A stretch of DNA of 64,000 bases from Angiostrongylus vasorum (taxonomy: Eukaryota; Nematoda; Chromadorea; Rhabditida; Metastrongylidae), in contig JADANN010000100.1 of assembly GCA_018806985.1 (NCBI GenBank), positions 248,001-312,000 of the forward strand. The letters run 5' to 3'. The notes under the pieces were generated by a model that made no database searches, was not told the DNA's origin, and worked only from the letters and a program-made list of their open reading frames with translations. A program made the position numbers and the translations under genes. Below are positions 1-12,205 of the stretch, in pieces (position 1 is the first letter of the stretch; each line of letters begins with the position of its first letter).

Positions 1-879
1 TATGACAATGTCCCCCCTTTCTGGAATCCAGAATGATGATCATTTAGAGCTTTATCTGGAAAGACCAATATAGCTATGCTGGAACGTTTTCACGTTTGAA
101 CGATGTCTTCTGATATCTAAATTTTGCTGGCACTCACAGTCTCTAACTGGAGTGCACGACTCAAGTTTTCCAAACTTATTCCATCTTTGCTATCCAAAAA
201 AAGTACAAATTGATAGTTAAAAATTGATGTGCTGTGGTACTCCCAGTTCTTCACCTCAAGCAGTTGCCATTCTTTGTGGATTTGAATGAACGAGTTGGTC
301 CTAGGCAAGCCTGGCAATAATTTTCCAACCCTGGAAAGCATATTCGGCCCACAAAGAAATCGAACTAAGGTGTTGCTAGTGCTGGAACCGATTTTCTATT
401 AGGTCTCAAGAAAACTAATTAATCTGCTGTTCTGAAGAGAGTATGCCCAGCTTGTGCAACTTTTAGATCGCCGGTTTAAGGATTCATCGCCACCCGTTAT
501 AGTGTCTAAGAATTGCTCCCTTTTTGTTGAGCTATGCGAGCACAACTGTTAGAGTTTGTAGTGCGTTTCGTCTATTTCCCAAATTTAATTCTCCGCCATA
601 ATCTTTTCACTCGAACAAAATACTGTGATGGATTAAACAAGTACCAAATTACCAAGGCGTCAGTGTGACTTTCATGGAGATCCACCGAAATGATCTTTAC
701 AGACCTAGGGCGTCTATTTCTCTTCGCATACCACACTTCGGTTGATAGTCCTCGTTACACAGAAGAAGCACCGTCGGTACCTCAAACCGGCGATCTCTTT
801 GATTCTCATTCAAATGGCGCAGAATGTTCGTCAAATGCTTCGAAACAATTAATGTTTTAAGCCTTTCTCTAGCCTTCTA
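1..879. other. No gene or repeat recognised
   Basis: Only short chance frames. No match to the repeat families found elsewhere in the window. Confidence 0.4.
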
Positions 880-1120
880 AACAGTTGTGTTTGTTGAGAT
901 ATTTGCAAAAACTCCGGACACTATGTGTATGCGGTGGGGAACGAAAGCGCTATTGTCTTTTCCGCGGAGTAACGCGTTCACCACCACACTATGCAGGTCC
1001 TTCATTTCGCTTGTCTCTCAGCTAGTTCTGTCAATCTCTGCCATCAGCAATCACCCGTCAGTGGGATTGACCTGGGGAGCCCAAATCGCCAACGAATCCA
1101 GTTAAGCTGAAGCTGTTACA
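880..1120 (-). repeat. SINE-C copy
   Basis: Reverse copy: gatatttgcaaaaactccgg, gtggggaacgaaagcgctat, cagcaatcacccgtcagtgg, agttaagctgaagctg. The box-B-like sequence reads on the minus strand. Similar copies define a family of roughly 250-300 bp ending in cagtaaataaaaagttaac. Confidence 0.75.
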
Positions 1121-1634
1121 AGAAAACCTTCAATTCTTCGCCGTCACTAGAAGAAGGATGTCCAGTGCTTTCATGTCGCACTGTGCGTTCGCAACACCTC
1201 CTCGGCCTCGTACGTCTTTAACGTTTCGAGCCGATTGTGCTGCGCACGTCGAAGTTTGAATGCGTAGAAGTAGATTTATCGAAATTACTGTTTTGTAACC
1301 TGGAATTCTAGCCTTTAAAATCTGTCAAAAGTGCAATTTACTTATAATTAAATCGCACTGAACGAAAATGCATAAAATGAAATTTGCGCTGTTATAATAA
1401 CACTGAAAAGGGACCCCGCTAAAAATTACACAAGCACCAACTTTCTGACCACGGAGGGATGGGAAGCTCGGTGAGCTCCTGGCGAAGTCGATTATGCACC
1501 GAACTTTCGACGAATGACAATACTACCACCGAGTTATTATATATAATTATATAGCTGTAGTGTATGTAACACTTTGACTAGAATACGTAAGGTAATTTAT
1601 TTAGACGTAAACCAAGAACTAAGCTGGGGGTAGC

Positions 1635-2010
1635 ACAGTTCTGAGAGCCAACTACAATGCGTATGTGGTCATCGGTTGATCGCTGCGGCCTCGGAAAACC
1701 AAGTCCAACCGTCCCTCCAGGGATGCAGAATTGATACCAGCTCTCTCAAGGTAAAAGCATGCTAGTTCGACCTCCACCCAAACGCTTATTGCAGTCCACG
1801 TGGGAACACCTTTGCTCAGCTATTTCCAAGATTTCAAGGAGAATCGACCCAACGAGCAGCACCCTACGACATTCATACAGAAGAACATATCCTTAAGCAG
1901 CAGCTGCAACATTACACGAAATGTTCGAAAATCACTGTGGACGATGAGCGCGATGAAAACGAATCCAAGCCAAGAAATGCTGAGATCCTCACAATATATG
2001 TGATGACAGG
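1635..2010 (+). repeat. Diverged SINE-B copy
   Basis: Weak but ordered matches: gtccctccagggatgcagaa, agttcgacctccacccaaac, gagcagcaccctacgacatt. Old copy. Confidence 0.5.
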
Positions 2011-2097
2011 TCACATGAAATAAATAATGAAGATAAGTAATTAACTACGATTATGAGAACGAAGAATTAACATTGTGATTTCGACGACAGCCTTAAC

Positions 2098-2690
2098 TTA
2101 TTTCATTTTTATTTTATTTGATTCGTCTTCACGTCTACTGTGCGGATCCCAGCACTTCTTACATTCGATTCGTTTCCTCGCATCCATTGTCCACGAAACT
2201 ATTCCAACTTTTTACTTGTTCAGCAATCGCGAGGCTGTTAACAGCTAAACTTCAAGAAGAAGGCGATACTGTCGAAAAGTAAGCTACTGTTGTATTGTAT
2301 TGTGTTTTTCTATGGAAGTAAATGTGTGCTGTTTAACAACCTCCCGATTGGTGAACAAGAAAACGACGCATTCATGTTCCAATGCCGAGGTTAATAGAAA
2401 GTCGATCCTGTCAACTTTTTACGTCTGGCTTCGCTTGCTGCTTGAGGATTTTCCATTTCGTCTTGAATATCGTAGAAAGTTGGTGGAGAAATTCTCCCTG
2501 GAGTCCCTGAGATAGCCAGGCTGGAGCGTTCCCAATCGGATTGCAGTGTGACTTTTTTCCCAGACAAGGCCGGTACCAATTTCCCGACCCCGGAGGGATG
2601 AGAGGCTTGTTTGGCCCGGAGCGGAATCGAACTATCACCGTGCTTGCGATGACGGACATCACTACCACTGTTCTATCCGCTCCCTACAGC
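2098..2690 (-). repeat. SINE-B copy split by a Penelope terminal unit
   Basis: Tail half 2098-2215 (tactgtgcggatcccagcac) and body half 2412-2690 (gaatatcgtagaaagttggt, tttcccagacaaggccggta, cggaatcgaactatcac) are in the same orientation and continue each other across the insertion at 2216-2411. Confidence 0.8.
2216..2411 (+). mobile_element. Penelope terminal unit inserted in SINE-B, with 11-bp target duplication
   Basis: The flanks caactttttac at 2205-2215 and 2412-2422 are identical. Inside, an arm ttgttcagcaatcgcgaggc is the inverse of ctcccgattggtgaacaa further right; between them lies a degraded hammerhead-like core (aagaagaaggcgatactgtc, gaaaagtaagc) and the shared end ttaatagaaagtcgatcc. 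Confidence 0.8.
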
Positions 2691-2699
2691 CCTCGCTTA

Positions 2700-2965
2700 A
2701 CTGGGATCAGTGCCGATTTGTGCTCTCCAACCCGTTGACGGCTGATTGCTGATGGCACCGCTAGGTAGAACACTGGTTTAGAGAAAAGCAAAGCAAGGGC
2801 CTCAGTAGTCTTGTGCGTAAACGGTGAGCTTGCGGAAAGAGTAATCGCAGTTAGATCTGGCCGTGGTCCAAGTTTCGCAAATATCTCAGCATCATAATGG
2901 TTGTTCTTCGCATCATACCCCGCCGTGAACAGTAGTAGTAGACAGTAAATAAAAAGTTAACGTTA
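2700..2965 (+). repeat. SINE-C copy
   Basis: Plus copy: agtgccgatttgtgctctcc, ggcctcagtagtcttgtgcg (head), aatatctcagcatcataatg, tail gacagtaaataaaaagttaa. Confidence 0.7.
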
Positions 2966-3244
2966 TAAATAAACAACGTTAAGCCAATTAACTTTAAGAA
3001 TTGGCAGAGTAGGCAATCAGCAATTTGCACTTCATTGCTCCAGAAAACCTACGTCACTGAAAAGTTTGCACCATAAACAAATTTTATAGGTTGCTAACTT
3101 GGATCCATTTCTAAAGCATGTTTCTGAGGAAGTTAAGGGTGCGGTGGACACGATCCCATGAAGTAACTTCCATGAAAAAAAGGATGCCTAACATAGCGTG
3201 TTATCTTGGAATCTCATCATAAAAAACAGAGAAATAGGATACTT

Positions 3245-3800
3245 TAACATTTGTTTGTTGCCATTATTTTTTCTAGGCAAGATGCAATGCGAATTTCAAC
3301 CACAAGGATACTGAAATATGAGCAAAACTCGGAAGCTCGCATGCTCTTCGAACTCGCTGTCACCCCTTCCTGGGTTCACGTGTTTTCCACCACACAAACC
3401 GACACTCTTGCTTTGCATTTCTATCAGCAATATTTTTTGTTTTAACGGAGTCAGCGACAATCAGCGAAATCAAAGGAAATTTTTCAATTTTCTCGTATAT
3501 TCATCTCGGACGTGGACGCTGCAGAACTAAATGCCCTAAACTAAGTTTAATCGTATTGCTAACATCCTTTTCCTGTCTGCTATAATTTTTCACATCATGG
3601 TACGATGTGAATTTCAACCACAACGATGCTGGGGGTATTCGCAAAACTTGAGTGAAACGCAAAGCAAGGGCCTCCGTGGTGCAGAGTTTAATAGGTGAGC
3701 CCAAGGAAAGCGAAAACGTGGTTCGATTTGGCCAAGGGTCATCGTTTTGCAAATATCTGAGCATCGTTGCCGTGGTATCGTATTATAAGTTAAACCTTTT
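3245..3800. repeat. SINE-C-like copies, minus then plus
   Basis: Minus copy about 3245-3460 (caacttaaggatactgaaatatg region, gcatgctcttcgaactcgct) and plus copy about 3655-3800 (agggcctccgtggtgcagag, atctgagcatcgttgccgtg). Both diverged. Confidence 0.55.
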
Positions 3801-3980
3801 GACAAACAATGGAATACTATCAAGTTATGATGCGAGATTTATTGGGAGAGAAAGTAGAAAATTCAAGGGAAGGCTCATAGCTATGAAACGAATTGCCTTG
3901 ACTTGAACAGTGTTCAGTTGCATTTTTCATGCCAAATCCCTACACAAACCAATAAAATCACCAAAAATTTTTTGTACTGT

Positions 3981-5855
3981 TTTATTCTGCAGTTTCAGGT
4001 TACTTGTTTAAATTTGAAAAGAACAAAGATTTCTTCCAAATTCAAAGCATTGAAATCTTTGCACTACTGCTATCTGTCCTTGTTCGTGGTTCTTGCTCTT
4101 CGAGAATCTTCTCCTGAATGGACCAGTGATAATGATCTTTATCACCATTCACTTTTTTCGCGAAATCCAGTAGCTTTCTGCTGTGCTCACCATCTCATCA
4201 AGTTCTTCTTCACGATTTCCTTTTGGTGCTCGAGGTAGTTTCAACGTGTTTTTCATAGTAGGTAGCTCTGATGTTTCGATTCTAAAACTACTTAGTAAAA
4301 GAAAGTCCGCTCTACGAGTTATAATCTAAGGTATTTTAATTTCCCAACCAATATATTGGTATCGCCGGCATGAAGCACGTGCTGAAGTCAAGATGAAGGA
4401 AACTCACGATTTTGATTCCGTTTTTTGCAGTACTAGGGTAATGTGTTCTCATCTGAAGAAAAGGATTTTTTCAGCCTCCTTCTTCAACTTAGGTCGAAAT
4501 TGCGAAGTACGAATTGCAGAAAGTATTTTGCATAGCACTATGATGAGGCGAGCAGATCAGTGATAGCGATGCAGTTTATTAAGAGCAAGGCGCGGATTTG
4601 GCCCTAGCGTGGGTCCACCAAATCTCTCATCCCTCTGAAGTCGTAAAATTGGTACGAGGCTTCGTTGCGATCAGCTCACTGCTTCCAATCCATGTTGTTA
4701 TGCCTCAGCTTGCTTTTTTTTCCACACGACTAGCGTCTAATGATATTCTTGAGCAAGAAGAAAATCTCTACGCAAGAGCCAAGCCCATGCCCAAAATGTT
4801 TTAAAACATAGGTGGATGATGGTTAGGAGGAAACAAATATTATAGAACGCAAGAAGCGTTGGCATCTGCACCACACATGCAGCTGGGTAAAAGAAATTCA
4901 CCTATGGTTTTCTTCTGCCGTTACTACATCACTGTGCGTATAGAAATTTCTGCTAATTTAGCGTTTTGCAACTCCAAGTGACTCTCACACCAGAAAGCTT
5001 TAGAATTGTAGCGTTTTGTAAAATACGGTGCTGTGACATTGACGTACTTCTACGTTTCTGACGATAATATCGGAATGATTCGAAGGCGATGAAGCCGTTT
5101 TCACTACAGCTGTCTAAAGAGATATACATGTAGCAACAGAGATCTTACAAATGGAATAATTCCTACCTCTTTTGGACCGTTTTTCGCATGCAATGATTTC
5201 GTTGGTGGAGACTCTCTGCTTCTCTAAAAACGTCACATCTTCCTTCTCTTCTGATTCCAGGCACAAGTGCTTACCATCCTCTTTACGCAAATGCTGATAA
5301 AACAACAGGATTGATATATAAACATGGCGTAAATCATCGTGTGAAAAGCCGGAAGCAAAGATTTTATGACCTGTAATGATGTGCACAAGACAATAATTAT
5401 TATAGTCTCGAAGAGAAACTCAACCACTTGACGCTGTGACCCTACACCATGCCATTCATATAATAGAGGTTTGAAAATATCTCTATCCACAAACGTTTTC
5501 CTTAGCTTCTTGTTATCTGGACAGATCCAGTGAGTCTGGGAATTGATCTTAATTCCTTTCCACCGAGACGAAGATTAAACCAAGCTGAAATTCAAAGCGA
5601 CAAACCTTAAAGCTTTCTGTAATCTGGTGTTGAACACCTAACATTAAGGTAAATATACTACAAATGAAGCTTCACAGTGTAGAATAAAACGCGTTTTCTA
5701 TGTTAAAATTTTATCACTGATAAAGCGCTTCCGCTGTTTGTTGCAATCGCCATCACTACCTTTTTCCACACTGTTAGCCGATACGGTTCAGCTAGCATAT
5801 TATTTGGTACGCTCGTAGTCATTGTCAGCTTTTCGGTCGACTACTTCCGATGATA
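3981..5855 (-). pseudogene. Membrane-protein gene, paralogue 1 (partial model)
   Basis: Exons I can support on the minus strand: 5490-5275 (downstream part of a hydrophobic exon), 5223-5167, 4281-4191 and last exon 4113-4042 (TGA), with AATAAA at 3986-3981. A possible first exon starts with ATG near 5847 (MTTSVPNNM). The hydrophobic exon encodes two adjoining membrane-type segments (FETIIIIVLCTSLQVIKSLL and HTMIYAMFIYQSCCFISI), followed by a polar tail (RSRESPPTKSLHAKNGPKE), a LPRAPKGNREEELDEM exon and the end EKILEEQEPRTRTDSSSAK. It aligns exon by exon with the copy at 10-12.5 kb. Exon 5223-5167 ends in phase 0 but exon 4281-4191 needs two carried bases, so an exon is missing from my model or the gene is damaged; I cannot tell which. 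A Penelope foldback adjoins the 5' side at about 5.9 kb. No family recognised; a nematode-specific multi-pass protein is my best guess. Confidence 0.5.
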
Positions 5856-5919
5856 AGCTTTTCACTGCTCCCCTGCCCAACTTTCTATTAATTTCGGCAT
5901 TGATCAAATAATTTTTTAT

Positions 5920-6515
5920 ATTCTTGTTGAGCAAACTCGAAGTGTTATTTCATTCCTTATTGGGATGAAGCTAACGTTTCGGCGGATTTCGCCCTCCTCA
6001 GAGTCCACTGTTCTCCTCCAAAAGCGTCCCTCCAAATTCTGAGCGCGATGGTGCTCCTTCGTCTCGCACCTCTTCATCTGAGCGAACATCTGGTCTTGTT
6101 TAATTCGTAGACAGATGCGTATATTCGCATTTCGATGTCCAGTACCAACAAGATACTTCCGACTTAAAAATAAGCACTGTCACTAAGACAAAATACCGTC
6201 TTAGCTCAGCAGACAATACACATTCCTCCGCCGCTGCCTGCAACACCGTTGTTCAGAACTTCAAACGAAGACATCTATAAGATGTATGCGGATACCAGAG
6301 AATAGCCACCGAGTACTGGACATCAAAATGAGAATACTATGCACCTGCCTACAAGAGAAGCAAAACCAGATGTTCACTCAATTAAAGAGACACGCGATCA
6401 AGGAACATCATTGTACTAGTAACTAGAGGAACGCCTTTGAACGAGATTAGTGGGCTGTAAGGAGGCAAAATCCACCGGAACATCTGCTTCGTCGTAATAA
6501 GGAATACAATAATAC
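5920..6515. mobile_element. Penelope-derived foldback with two ribozyme-like cores
   Basis: Left arm has a minus-strand core at 5970-6004 (gctaacgtttcggcgga). Arms pair over about 6080-6170 and 6310-6400, e.g. gcatttcgatgtccagtac with gtactggacatcaaaatg and gaacatctggt with accagatgttc. The right arm carries a worn core near 6448-6485. Spacer about 140 bp. Confidence 0.65.
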
Positions 6516-7224
6516 CTGTCATTGCTATCAACCGCAGATCCATCTCTTCCTGTTGCTAGGTATCATAACTAAAGAGACCATATCGTAATAAATAAATGGA
6601 AGACCTTGCTCAGCTGACATCAGTGTTAAACCAGCGTTTGGCCCAGGTTAACCATTGCCTACATCACCCACGACTTTTCTTTTGCAATAAAGAGAGATGC
6701 TCTTATTTACACGGAGCAGATACGACCATGTAAAGTCGGACGATCGGTAGGCAGCAATCAGTTTATGGCCAGACTGGCAATGCTCAGAAGAGATTCAGTA
6801 GATGAAAAGCTTAATTGGAATAGGGCAGTCCTACCGAAACAGAATGAAGATCTGTTCTTCGATATCTTTCGTTGTCAAGTTCACCAGTCTCAATGTCACC
6901 TCAGGGAAGGTCTACATGCCATTAAAGCGGATTTATTTGTTAAAGTCCGATATGCTAACTCGTCTGTGAAGAACCATATTGAAGACCAGTGAAAGCGCTT
7001 TTTACTCAAAAAGGAGGCATACACGGCATCGGAATCCACCATGTGATCTGGTGAAACCCTGTATTCAACAAGACTTATGTTGAACACCTGCAGAATCTCT
7101 AACCTCTAATTTTCAATAACACCGAGTTTTCATGCAGCACATATTTCTTTCAAACAGAAAAAGTACTACGGTATTCACTTGTTTGATCCCCTTAATCGTT
7201 TTTTCACCATTGCATCACCCCTAG
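6516..7224. other. No gene recognised
   Basis: Unassigned sequence between a Penelope foldback and a SINE-A. A 75-codon plus frame at 6765 (MARLAMLRRDSVDEKLNWNR) shows no motif and is probably chance or transposon remnant. Confidence 0.3.
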
Positions 7225-7508
7225 AGCGCGTGTGGCGCAGTGGTTGGAGGCGCCACTGCGACACACAGTGGAATCGATACCCGCCTCCATGGCCTACCAA
7301 GCCTTCCATCCCTCCGGGGTCGGCAAATTGGTACCAGACTTGTCTGGGAGGATAGCAGCACTGGCTCGATACATCGGCAGGCCACCGAGAGTCATTGTGA
7401 AGGCCAGATATGCATTCAATCACCTCCAACGATACTTAATAAAGTTGAATGCATGGCGTATCCCTCATGGATTGATCAACGTCGAAAGCTTTATCCTTTA
7501 TCTTTTTA
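7225..7508 (+). repeat. SINE-A copy (tRNA-like head)
   Basis: Head gcgcgtgtggcgcagtgg with a box-A-like TGGCGCAGTGGTTGG and a box-B-like GGAATCGATACCCG; body ccttccatccctccggggtc, accagacttgtctgggagga; tail gaaagctttatcctt. About 280 bp; good reference copy for the family. Confidence 0.85.
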
Positions 7509-7754
7509 TCCCGACTAAGTTTATATGATGCACTTTCTTCCGATTTTTAGTTCGCTTTTCTAATTTCTAAAGCCACTGAAATACACCACTCTACCACCCT
7601 GTATCGGGCTGCTTATTTTTTATTGGTTAATGACAATAGCCAGATTGACTTCAGAGATTGCCAGAACTATCGTGGACATGGTTAGTAAGGAAAACTCTGC
7701 GAAGCCTTTGTGGAGTGACTGCAAGTGAAAGTTCGCTTCTATAGAAACGGTTTC

Positions 7755-8150
7755 ACCATTATGTGTGACTCAACCACAATGATGCTGAAATATTTGCAAA
7801 ATTTACTCCGGACCGCAGATGTTTTGCGGTGGGGAACGAACGCGCTATTGTCTTTCCGGGGAATAACGCGTTCACCACCACACCATGCGGGTCCTTCGTT
7901 TCGCCTGTCTCTCAACTGGCTCTATCGATCAGGCCATCAGCAATCACCCGTCAATGGAATTGATCTAGGGTGCCCAAATCAGCAACGAGCCCAGTTAAGC
8001 TGAAGCTGTAGACTGAATCCCTGGGTTCGTTGCCGATTTGGGCTCCCCAAACCAACATCTCAGCCTCATTGTGGTTGAGTAACGCATAATAACCTACCGT
8101 GAAAAATTGTAATAGGCAGTAAATAAAAAGTTAATATTGTGACTTCATAG
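7755..8150. repeat. SINE-C copies, minus then plus, head to head
   Basis: Minus copy about 7755-8010 (ggtggggaacgaacgcgcta, agttaagctgaagctgta) abuts a plus-strand tail part about 8025-8150 (ttgccgatttgggctcccca, gcagtaaataaaaagttaat). Confidence 0.75.
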
Positions 8151-8519
8151 TTGTCGCAATCCCACGGCAAAGTGATTTAAGATAGGAGATTGAGTTGTGC
8201 ATTTCCATCATAATATACACATTATTGCGGTATTTCAATGTTTCAGTAGACTCCGTTAAGGTTACGCTTGATAATAAAATCCTTCAAAGTTCTTCAGATT
8301 TTATGTTGAAACCACGTTTATTGATCAACTTAGAGTTAAACTTGTGCGCTCATGTGCAGGGCAGAGCATGATAATATAGATGATCTCTGATAGGTGTGTT
8401 GATGGTTCAGTGATAGAATGATTACCTACGAAGCTAGCGAACGGGGAATAATTCTTGACCAATAACCCAAATTTGCTGGCTAGTTTAGTAAAAGAATGCT
8501 TAATTGTAGCGAATAGGTC

Positions 8520-8912
8520 TTCTCCTCCCAAAGGTTTACCGCCTCATCATGGCTGGGAGGTGTTCCTGGGTATCGGACTGCGATGTACAGCGGGTGATTC
8601 ACCCCTTGGTAGGATCTCCCAAGCTGAAAAGGAGTCCGGCCTTTCCCTTCAAGAAGCCTAGCTAAGAGTAAACCGATACCAGGATTCACTACCGTCTTGG
8701 TATCAAAGTCGTATAGTGGCAAATCTCCCACTGATCCACAAGGGCTGCGACTGCCTGTCGTGATGAAGAACTGGGGCAGACTTTGGCCAGGCTGACCTCG
8801 GAATTCCAGGGAACTACAATGGCATAAGCAGCAAATCTCCGAAAAGTGGAGGTTATGCTGGGGCCCACACAAGCAGTGAGGGAGGGCCATTCAAGAAGCA
8901 TCAAGTAAGTAA
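8520..8912 (+). repeat. Repeat E, copy 1
   Basis: About 390 bp from ggtttaccgcctcatcatgg to tcaagtaagtaa. Internal marks: ggtgttcctgggtatcggac, cactgatccacaagggctgc, ggccaggctgacctcg. No coding frame is conserved between copies and no known class fits; it directly abuts SINE-B at 8915. Confidence 0.75.
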
Positions 8913-8914
8913 GG

Positions 8915-9298
8915 TCTCCTCCTGAGGCGCAGATAACACAGTGGCAGTGATTCCCGTCATCACGAGCATGGTGCTTGCTCGATTCCGCCCCCCGGCCCAA
9001 CCAAACCTCTCATCCCTCCCGCGTCGGGAAATTGATACCGGACTTGTCTGGGGGAAAAAATTTACTCTCTGCATTCCACTTGGGAACGCTTCACTCCGGT
9101 TATCGCAGGACTCTAGGGAAAAACTGACCAACCAGCATTCTACGACGTTCAAGATGAAATGAAAAATCCTCAACCAGCAACCGAAGCCACAGCTAAAAGT
9201 TGGAAGACTTCGTGGGACAGTGGATACGAGGAAACGGATCGAATGTGAGAAATGCTGTGATCCGCACAGTAGACGTGAAGACGGGGCATGTAAAAAAA
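8915..9298 (+). repeat. SINE-B copy
   Basis: Begins near gcagataacacagtggcagt, then gagcatggtgcttgctcgat, ataccggacttgtctggg, cagcattctacgacgttc, and ends gatccgcacagtagacgtga plus an A-rich tail. Reference copy of a roughly 370-bp family with a tRNA-like head. Confidence 0.85.
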
Positions 9299-10699
9299 AG
9301 GTCCTCTTCTTCCTGTATGCAAGCAGTACTTTCTTTTTAAATGGAACGAGATGTCTCAGCACGAATGAATGTAGGACGAGAATGGAACGGTTTTGTTGAG
9401 AGAAAACACCCTCACAATAATAGTGCCAATGAGGCAAGAAATGGCATAAACAGTCTGATAAAACAAAGAGCATTCTTTGCAGGGAAGGTATTAGTCTGTG
9501 TAAAAGTATCTGGTACATTCCTGAATATAAAAAATTCCAACAAAGAGGTGGCATATGATTATGTTCCAGATTTGAATGAGCTCAGCTCATGTTGTACTTA
9601 CACACTGAAATCAGACCAATCGAATGGTAATTAGATGTGAATCCAAATGCAAGTTGGGAGTTGGGGAAAGCAATGAAACATGTGCTAAATATCCAGATGA
9701 GATTCTAACACTATGGAAATAAATTTCGTCGGAAAGCAGCTTGTTGCATCTTCAGGTGTCTTTGTTCTTAGAAACCTTATCAAGTAAAGATCCGAATGGG
9801 ATTTAGTCCAGAAAAAGAAAAACAAGCGAAAAACTTCTAGTTTTTAACCAGAATGGTTAATTAATTAATTTGAAGAGTGCTTAGTTTAACGTTTAATCAA
9901 ATACGTAGGCAAAGAAAAAAAAGATGCAAAGAAGTTCTGTATTGGTTTATTTGGCAGTTTAAGTAACTTGTTTAAATTCGAATAGAACGAATAATTTTTT
10001 TTCAAATTCAAGGTATTGAAGTCTTTGCATCATGGAAATTTGCCATTATGGTTGTTGCTCTTCGAGAATCTTCTCCTAAATCGATAGTTATTGATGAGTT
10101 TTCTAAGCCCTTCATTCTCTCGCTGAAATCTTGTAGTTAAGTATTGCGCTTACCATTTCGTCAAGTTCATCTTGGCGATTACCTTTCGGCGCTCTAGGTA
10201 GGTTCCCTGTGTTCATAGTGCCACACACATTTGTGGTTTCTTTTACTGAAAATATTTGCAAAAAGTCGAACTGCTCTCTAAAAAACTTATTCTTTGGTTT
10301 CCAGGTAAAATCTTTCAGCACATTACGTGCTAATAAGCGAAGATAGAGGGGCCTTGAGTTACAACCGAAGCCACCTACGAGCTCGAGCAGCTCGTGGTCG
10401 ACGATTGCAAGATAGCGTAATGAATAGTTGAATTGCTGGGACTCGGACGAAATGTGAAGAATGTTCATCTAAGTTACTAAGTAAGTATAGGCTTTAAATT
10501 TAGATGTTTAAACACCTTAACCGATTCGTCGACATATTTCCGCTGTTAAAGAAGTGTAGAAGTCACAAGACAGAAAACGGACCTTCTTATTTTGCTTTCT
10601 TTCTTAGCAGGAAGCGTTGTCACCTAAAGAACAACTGTTTATTTTGCCACTTCCACCCTTCAACCCTTCTTCCTTCTAGATCAGAAAAATCCAGCAATT

Positions 10700-11085
10700 T
10701 ATCGTCAATTTTGATTTACTGCCTACTGATTTTTTTTAATGGCAGGGTGTTATGTGGAATATAACCATAATGAGGCTGAAATATTTGAAAAACTCCGGAC
10801 TGCTGGTGCATGCGGTTGGGACCGAACACGCTATTACCCTTTTCAGAGGCTAACGAGTTCACCACCACTCATTGCGCGTCCTTCGTTTCTCCTTTCTCTC
10901 ACTTGTTATTGACCCATAGGTGATCTCAGCAATCAAACCGTCAGCGGGGTTGATCTGGGAGGCGCAAATCGGCATGAACCCAGTTAAGCTGAAGCTGTGC
11001 TATAGGCGTGTTCGGTCCTTAATGCAGGCACCAATGGTCCGGAGTTTTGCAAATATCTCAGCATCATTATGGTTATATTTTTATA
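10700..11085 (-). repeat. SINE-C copy between the membrane-protein paralogue's exons
   Basis: Reverse copy: ggcagggtgttatgtggaat, gaaatatttgaaaaactccg, acgagttcaccaccactcat, cagttaagctgaagctgtgc. It lies in what should be an intron of paralogue 2. Confidence 0.75.
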
Positions 11086-11784
11086 TTTCATCTAACGATT
11101 TATTTCATTACAAGCCAAATCCCAAATTCTGATACTTTGGTGTCATATACTTGCGTCACATTCGAATGACACTTACGAATTTTGTCAGCCAATTAGTAAA
11201 ATGAATTAGTAAAGATCCTCACGGAAGAAAATTCGTAATGCCAGTAGCCAGTAGCAATAACATACTTCTGCGCTTTTAGTCCTAACCTCCTTTGGATTCG
11301 ACGAGGATGCAGCCAATTTCGTTGCAGTTGACTGAATGAAGCAGCACAGTCATATCGAGGCAAGGGTTTTACAGTTAGAATAAATCCTACCTCTTTTAGT
11401 CCACTATTCCCGTTCAACGATTTCATCGGTGGAGCATTGTCGCTTCTCTGAAAACGTAACATCTTTCTCCTCTTCTGATTCCATTCATAAACGCTTACCA
11501 TCTTCTTTAGGCAAAAGCTGATAAAACAGCAGGATTGATATATCAACATGGCATAAATCAGTGTGTGAAAAGCCGGAAGCAAAGATTTTATAGCCTGAAC
11601 TGATGTAAACAGTGCAATAATTATCGTAATGATCAAAAGGTGACTAAAACTTTTGCTGCTGTGACCTTGCAGGAGAAGCCTTTCATATAGCAAAGATTTG
11701 ATAGTATCCTTACCATCAACTATTTTCGATAGGTGTATGTTTTCTGTAAGCAGCATTCTTATTAAGAAAAGAAGTGCTATAATT

Positions 11785-12205
11785 CCCAAGACCGACTTCC
11801 CATTAACCTCAGCATTCATTAAATAATTCACTGCATTATTGATGAGTGAACACGACATTGTTACTCTATTCTTTATGCTTACGATCAGGCTAATATTTCG
11901 GCGGATTTCGCCTTCTTCAGAGCCTGGAAAAAGTCAAGTTGAATGCAATCTACTCAGCTAAACACCTGCACTACCAAAACACAGAAAATACTAGGCGCCA
12001 AGATTTCAATAGCATTGAAAAAAAATATAAAAAAATTAAAAAGTTGAAGTCTTGGTTTAGTTTTTTCTCCGTTTTGGTTACGGAGTTGTTTGGCAGGGTA
12101 GATTGCAGTCAACCTGAGCATTCCAGGCTCTAAAGAGGGCAAATTCACCGAAACGTCAGCTTGTCCTTAAATTAAGAATAAAGCAACAACCTCGAGTTTT
12201 TTCAT
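11785..12205. mobile_element. Penelope-derived foldback inside membrane-protein paralogue 2
   Basis: Minus core at 11888-11924, plus core at 12126-12160 (gctctaaagagggcaaatt, then accgaaacgtcagc). Arms pair over about 100 bp, e.g. tgcaatctactcagctaaac with gtttggcagggtagattgca. The middle is A/T rich. Confidence 0.75.

Noticed and set aside
5114..5386. Alternative frame (HDDLRHVYISILLFYQHLRK) as the real product of the membrane-protein exon
   Set aside because: Comparison with paralogue 2 shows radical changes and a stop in this frame, but conservative changes in the frame chosen.
5233..5490. Nematode chemoreceptor (seven-transmembrane GPCR) call for the paralogue pair
   Set aside because: Only two hydrophobic segments are seen and no family motif; too weak to name.
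7225..7300. tRNA gene at a box A/box B pair
   Set aside because: Same sequence heads a dispersed 280-bp family (SINE-A); no complete cloverleaf with acceptor stem was seen.
8480..9000. Long overlapping minus-strand frames (136 and 103 codons)
   Set aside because: They lie across repeat E and SINE-B; the other copies of these repeats do not keep the frames open.
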